Part shown: one piece after another, positions 62,301-64,000 of the stretch | Numbering within the stretch: position 1 is the first letter of the stretch | How the letters are laid out: every line of letters begins with the position of its first letter | Assembly: GCA_037349105.1 (NCBI GenBank) | Contig: JAYJMM010000124.1 | Location: forward strand, 5,378,001 to 5,442,000 | Reading direction: 5' to 3' | DNA: 64,000 nt | Origin: Limnomonas spitsbergensis | Lineage: Eukaryota; Chlorophyta; Chlorophyceae; Chlamydomonadales | Made by a program: the position numbers and the translations under genes | The notes under the pieces: generated by a model | Database searches by the model: none | What the model was told of the DNA's origin: nothing | Seen by the model: only the letters and a program-made list of their open reading frames with translations

Positions 62301-63922
62301 CATGGGGAGATGGGAGGGGGAGGAGGGGGTCACAGGCTGATGGGGAGACAGGGGGAGGAGGGGATCACGGCCTGACGGGGAGACGGGAGGGGGGGGGAAG
62401 AGAGTCACGGCCTGATGGGGAGACGGGAGGGGGGGGGGAGGGGGTCACGGCCTGACGGGGAGACGGGAGGGGGGGGGGGGCGTCACGGCCTGTGTGGGGG
62501 GGAGGGGGTCACAGCCTGTGTGGGGGGAGGAGTGGAAGGGGGAGGGGGGGGAGGGGGTCACAGCCTGTGTGGGGGGAGGAGTGGAAGGGGGAGGGGGGGA
62601 AGGGGGTCACGGCCCGAGTGGGGGGAGGAGTGGAAGTGGAACAGGGAGGGAGGAGGGAGGGGGGTGGCCACGGGATGAAGGGGGGGGGGGAGTGGAAGGG
62701 GGAGGGGGAAGGGAGGGGTGGCGGTCACGGGATGAGGGGATGGGGGGGGGGAGTAGTGGAATGGAAAGGAGGGGAGGTGTCACGGCTTGATGAGGAGAGG
62801 GGGGGGGGAGGAGGAGGGGGAGGGGAGGAGGAGTGGCCATCGCCTGATGAGGAGATGGACAGGGGCGGCCGCGTGTTGTCAGTACCTGGCTGTAGGTAGT
62901 ATGAAGACTAGAAATAGGATTGGGTGCATCATGGAGGAGGAGCACCTGCTAACTAGCTTCCCTGCACCTGCCTGCTAGCTTCCATCCCTGCCTCCCACTG
63001 CACCTTGAGTCCCCTGCTGCCCTGGGGCAGGTAGGAGTCGCGGTTGACCCAGTGCAGGCAGTCCATGTGCACCGCGTGCCGGCTCAGCCACTCGCCGCCC
63101 ACACTGTTGCCTTTGTAGCCTGCCCCGCCGCCGCCTGCGCTCTGCTTCACACCCAGCTCCTGGTGCAGGTCGATGCCGTGGTGCGTGCAACGCTTCTCGA
63201 TGAACGGGAAGTCGAAGAAGTCGCCGTTGTAGGTCACGTAGATGGCTGGCTTAGCCTGGGGGGGGTGGAGAGAGGGTCGGGGGGAGTGGTGGGCAACAGA
63301 TGGCTGGCTTGGCCTGGGGGGGGTGGAGGGAATGGTAGAGCGCTTCGCAACAAAATGCACTAGCTATTTTGTGCACCCTCCCTGCCCCTTCTGTCGTCAC
63401 GTAGATGGCAGGCTTGGCCTGGGGGTGGTGGAGAGGGGGTCGGGGGGGGGAGCGATTTGCAAAACAACGCACCAGTGCTTGTTGCACCCTCCCTGCCCCT
63501 TTTGCCGCCTCCACATACCCGCCTTACCCCTGTCCCATCATTGCCCTCTACGCACAGACCTTCTCAAGCCCTCCCTTCCCCCTCCACACGTGGCCTCCTC
63601 CTACACACCTGCACCTGTCCCATGCTAGCACAACACAGCATGATACGGCGCAATACGGCACAGGTTCAGCCGGATTGTACTACCAAAGTGCCACGATACA
63701 GCTCGATACAGCACAGGTTCAGCCGGACAGTGCTACTACGCCCTGCCCCCTTCACACGCTCCACCCACGCACCTGCTTCATGTGGTCCAAGAACTTCCGC
63801 AGCAGCGCAACCTCATTAACCTCGTTGTACACAATGAAGGGGCCTTCGAACTCCGGCTTGGGCGTATACTCAAAATCCGATATGTGCCCGCCGACCACCT
63901 CCCGGTTGACAATCAGGTAGCC
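25983..63922 (-). CDS. POLE: DNA polymerase epsilon catalytic subunit, 38 exons, 5' end outside window
   Basis: The largest gene of the window: leading-strand replicative polymerase with a proofreading exonuclease, acting in the nucleus. The visible part encodes 2040 residues plus stop (6123 nt) over 37.9 kb. Every exon joins its neighbours in phase, and motifs appear in the order known for Pol2/POLE. Exon coordinates are given in the four domain entries. The first visible exon ([10 protein letters not shown]) corresponds to about residue 300 of the human protein, so exonuclease motif I and the extreme N-terminus lie beyond 63922. Introns are GT-AG except 47433-47207, which is GC-AG. Most introns are filled with minisatellites, many copied from their own splice junctions. 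No frameshift or missing catalytic residue was found, so the gene looks functional. Plants call it POL2A. Identification is secure; individual splice sites are inferred. Confidence 0.93.
28188..28330. repeat. Purine-rich minisatellite in POLE intron 28120-28672
   Basis: Tandem GGGAGGCAGGGAGAGGG units of about 18 bp, interrupted by ATGATTT segments. Confidence 0.75.
29385..29680. repeat. Decayed copies of the POLE 29308 acceptor junction
   Basis: The true 5' edge of the exon (CGCCTCGAGCAAGTAGCGCG, then the polypyrimidine tract) recurs near 29390 as CGCCTCGAGCGAGTGGCTCG with the same flank, and more weakly near 29540 and 29650. The copies lie in the upstream intron. Confidence 0.7.
31424..31465. 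repeat. Copy of the POLE 31515 donor junction
   Basis: CCCCACCTTGTTGATTGCAT and the following CAGCCAGGTGATG repeat the 3' edge of the exon ending at 31515, donor included, about 80 bp into the downstream intron. Confidence 0.8.
31826..32125. repeat. Three copies of the POLE 31740 acceptor junction
   Basis: GTGGTGCGCATCTCGCAGGC (exon start plus CAG acceptor) recurs near 31836, 31968 and 32095, each followed by AGCGG or AGCC and a short repeat. All lie in the intron just upstream of the real exon. Confidence 0.85.
33134..33345. repeat. Two copies of the POLE 33133 acceptor junction
   Basis: GCCAGCTGCCTCTGC, spanning the first exon bases and the CAG acceptor, recurs near 33221 and 33321 with flanking similarity. 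Confidence 0.75.
33446..34134. repeat. 63-bp minisatellite, about 11 copies, in POLE intron
   Basis: Nearly identical units with CCACTCCAACAGGGACGCTG and a telomere-like CCCTTAACCCTAAA tail. The 63-bp period (21 codons) keeps frames open; there is no gene here. Confidence 0.95.
34365..35228. repeat. 47-bp satellite copied from the POLE 35229 donor, about 15 units
   Basis: Each unit reads GGTGCAG|GTCAATCCAGGG on the - strand, against GGTGCAG|GTGAATACAGGG at the true donor. The array runs from 34365 to 35070, with weaker copies up to the exon. Confidence 0.85.
35870..36110. repeat. Copies of the POLE 36227 donor junction
   Basis: The junction around 36221-36260 (CTACCTGGGAGTTGTGTT, then CTGCCTTTCGGCCGCAGCTG) recurs near 35876, 36020 and 36080, one copy keeping about 40 exon nt. 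Confidence 0.75.
36588..36645. repeat. Copy of the POLE 36394 acceptor junction
   Basis: GCATCATGCATGCCATCACC through TCTGCAGAGTGGAGGAGG is repeated 222 bp upstream (in gene sense) of the real exon start, with more than 20 exon nt and the CAG acceptor. Confidence 0.85.
36878..37018. repeat. C-rich block and copy of the POLE 37255 donor junction
   Basis: At 36979-37015, CACCTGAATCGTGTCCCAGG and following bases copy the exon end at 37255 with a few changes. C-rich units surround it. Confidence 0.75.
37019..37250. repeat. C-run minisatellite in POLE intron 36395-37254
   Basis: About eight copies of TTGCCCTCCCTCTCCCTGCC separated by C-runs of 8-16. On the transcript strand these are G-runs. Confidence 0.9.
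37400..37745. repeat. G-rich minisatellite in POLE intron 37357-37920
   Basis: Diverged copies of GGGGCATGTGAGGGACGA alternating with AGCTGGAGATTGG and AGACGGAGATCGG. Confidence 0.8.
40576..41010 (-). repeat. Two partial copies of POLE exon 40575-40409 (pseudo-exons)
   Basis: Copies at about 40676-40785 and 40886-41005 each keep the acceptor CTCAG|GCAATG and about 100 nt of exon. They would encode variants such as [19 protein letters not shown]. They lack the exon's 3' part and a good donor. Confidence 0.85.
41261..41305. repeat. (CAG)15 microsatellite in POLE intron
   Basis: Fifteen uninterrupted CAG triplets on +, hence CTG in the transcript, inside intron 40576-41663. Confidence 0.97.
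41524..41620. repeat. Copy of the POLE 41664 donor junction
   Basis: CACACCACTTCCGCAGGTATGCC copies CGCACCACTTGCGCAGGTACGCC of the exon end, with ACTGCTGC repeats at the donor position, 80-140 bp into the downstream intron. Confidence 0.75.
42125..42275. repeat. Two copies of the POLE 41879 acceptor junction
   Basis: CGCTTGGCACACGTGATG plus CTTGCGGCCTGAGG recur near 42130 and 42225. Each keeps about 40 exon nt and the CAG/GAG acceptor in the upstream intron. Confidence 0.88.
42310..43765. repeat. G-run satellite, ~47-bp unit, about 30 copies, in POLE intron
   Basis: Units combine GTAGTAGGGCTAACCAGGA, GGGATAGGGCAGGGTCT and a G-run of 7-16. The run length varies from copy to copy. Strong quadruplex potential on + and C-runs in the transcript. 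Assembly length may be unreliable here. Confidence 0.95.
44420..45690. repeat. 46-bp satellite beside the POLE 44340 acceptor, more than 20 units
   Basis: Units contain GGCCAATTGGGCTATATAGC and TTTCGACCTAGAAACAGG. On the - strand each has CCTGTTTCYAG|GTCG, matching the CCTGTTTCCAG acceptor of the real exon. A second unit type with GCTGATCAGGGAA copies the intron beside the exon. Confidence 0.9.
45711..45938. repeat. Copies of the POLE 45939 donor junction
   Basis: ACCTGGGTGTCTAGCATATC and CAGCCAGCGGTATGCTGCAGCGG recur three times (near 45711, 45777 and 45846) before the real exon end, each with a donor-like ACCTGGGTGTC. Confidence 0.85.
47640..47720. repeat. Copy of the POLE 47553 acceptor junction
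   Basis: CTGCTCCACCAGGCCACACG and CTTGCTGCAGGGACAAGCAG repeat the first ~28 exon nt plus acceptor, 118 bp into the upstream intron. Confidence 0.88.
48695..49110. repeat. ~110-bp copies of the POLE 48635 acceptor junction
   Basis: CTCAGCCTTGGCGGCATCCA with the CTAG acceptor recurs near 48717, 48824 and 49063, plus a decayed copy near 48945. Some copies keep more than 30 exon nt. Confidence 0.87.
49430..51010. repeat. 49-bp pyrimidine satellite copied from the POLE 51018 donor, about 31 units
   Basis: Units contain CCGCCTAAACCTTATTGACC followed by CCTCCTCC runs. On - this reads AATAAG|GTTTAGGCGG, against AACAAG|GTATGGGCGG at the real donor. Confidence 0.88.
51796..52150. repeat. ~15-bp GGTCAGGAGGAGG array
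   Basis: About 24 units of GGGGTCAGGAGGAGG directly beside the acceptor of POLE exon 51787-51715. Open frames here follow from the 15-bp period. Confidence 0.95.
52310..54390. repeat. 12-bp satellite, about 174 units, in POLE intron
   Basis: The unit ACCTAGCTGGAC varies mainly at two positions (GGACACC, GAACACC, GGACGCC), in recurring multi-unit patterns. Being 12 bp without stops, it keeps two - strand frames open for 744 and 658 codons (RCPA and VQLG repeats). Confidence 0.97.
55370..55850. repeat. Polypurine tract in POLE intron 55370-56073
   Basis: About 480 bp of GGGGAGGGGA-type sequence with almost no pyrimidines on +. It is a candidate triplex or quadruplex former. Confidence 0.85.
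56395..58330. repeat. 37-bp satellite, about 52 units, with higher-order structure
   Basis: Units contain CCACCCACTACCCACATCCC and ACTCACCTACTGACCAT. A variant with CCAACCAAATACCCACAGCCC recurs near 56635, 57058, 57775 and 58235, showing block duplication of roughly 420 bp and longer. Confidence 0.95.
58530..58800. repeat. GAGTGAGGAGTGGGGAGTG minisatellite
   Basis: Short irregular purine-rich units next to the POLE exon 58519-58406, ending at a copy of that exon's acceptor near 58811. Confidence 0.8.
59600..59922. repeat. Copies of the POLE 59923 donor junction
   Basis: TCTCACGTTGTACATGGTCT and CCTCAGCCGAGTGGTGCTTG recur in diverged form near 59607, 59662, 59741, 59820 and 59877, each with the donor position and up to about 40 exon nt. 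Confidence 0.85.
60095..60700. repeat. ~111-bp copies of the POLE 60094 acceptor junction
   Basis: Four clear copies (60238, 60350, 60461, 60572) of GGTGGATGTACCTGGTGGGG with about 27 exon nt, each preserving the CCACCAG acceptor. The 111-bp period (37 codons) keeps long false frames open. Confidence 0.92.
60880..61498. repeat. ~115-bp copies beside the POLE 61505 donor
   Basis: About five copies with GCAGCTCTCGCGTCATGTGC, resembling the exon end CCCTCACGTCATGTACAAG, plus telomere-like GGGTTTAGGGTTTAG and CCAAGCCGGCATCAACAA. Confidence 0.75.
61656..62870. repeat. ~39-bp satellite copied from the POLE 61644 acceptor, about 29 units
   Basis: Units contain GGGGTCACAGCCTGATGGGG and AGATGGGAGGGGG. 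On - each gives CCCCATCAG|GCTGTGACC, against CCCAATCAG|GCTGTGACC at the true exon start. Units decay from about 62470 onward. Confidence 0.92.
63290..63440. repeat. Two copies of the POLE 63255 acceptor junction
   Basis: GATGGCTGGCTTGGCCTGGG near 63299 and GTAGATGGCAGGCTTGGCCT near 63401 copy the first ~20 exon nt plus CAG acceptor in the upstream intron. Confidence 0.87.
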
Positions 63923-64000
63923 CTGTTAGGCAGCGTGTCGTTCAGTGCACTTCCAACAAGCGTTAGCCACACTTTAACCAAGATTTAGCCACACGTCTGG

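Larger units (their letters stand above)
58406..63922 (-). other. POLE: POLE exons 1-5 of window: exonuclease domain
   Basis: Exons 63922-63773, 63255-63004, 61644-61505, 60094-59923 and 58519-58406. Fragment residues 58-68 read [11 protein letters not shown] (exonuclease motif II, catalytic Asp D65). Residues 167-174 read YSVSDAVS (motif III, D171). Then come [28 protein letters not shown] and [19 protein letters not shown], all typical of polymerase epsilon. Motif I is outside the window. Confidence 0.9.

Overview
The window is nuclear DNA from a GC-rich eukaryote, most likely a chlorophyte green alga. The evidence is many GT-AG (and some GC-AG) introns, chlorophyte-type TGTAA polyadenylation candidates, plant-type leucine synthesis with an apparent plastid transit peptide, a homologue of the land-plant protein NO VEIN, and introns packed with minisatellites. 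The genus cannot be fixed from the sequence. All exon models were made by eye from reading-frame continuity, splice dinucleotides and remembered family motifs; no alignment or transcript was available.

There are five protein genes. (1) + strand, before position 1 to 10011: the C-terminal 1394 codons of a NO VEIN-like protein ending in a DUF3883 domain (9 exons visible). (2) - strand, 18037 to 12696: a 504-aa membrane protein with a DUF1295 / steroid-5-alpha-reductase-like domain, in 9 exons including a 17-nt microexon. (3) + strand, 18385 to 22645: 3-isopropylmalate dehydrogenase, 391 aa, 8 exons, head to head with gene 2 across 347 bp. (4) + strand, 22789 to 24421: a 162-aa ankyrin-repeat protein with an acidic tail, starting 143 bp after gene 3. 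(5) - strand, 63922 to 25983: the catalytic subunit of DNA polymerase epsilon, 38 exons and 2040 residues visible, C-terminus complete, about 300 N-terminal residues outside the window. About 84% of the in-window gene 5 span is intron. Genes 1/2 and genes 4/5 converge on the gene-poor stretches 10012-12695 and 24422-25982.

The most unusual feature is inside the introns. At least 16 of the 37 polymerase epsilon introns, plus one intron each in genes 1 and 2, contain tandem copies of their own exon-intron boundary: the splice site plus a few to about 100 nt of the neighbouring exon. Introns seem to have grown by repeated duplication across a splice junction, leaving up to dozens of decoy splice sites beside the real one. 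Other points of note are three frame-supported GC-AG introns among 64, a perfect 64-bp palindrome, a 174-unit 12-bp satellite that by chance keeps a 744-codon frame open, and long G-run and pyrimidine satellites. No tRNA, rRNA, CRISPR array or intact transposon was recognised.
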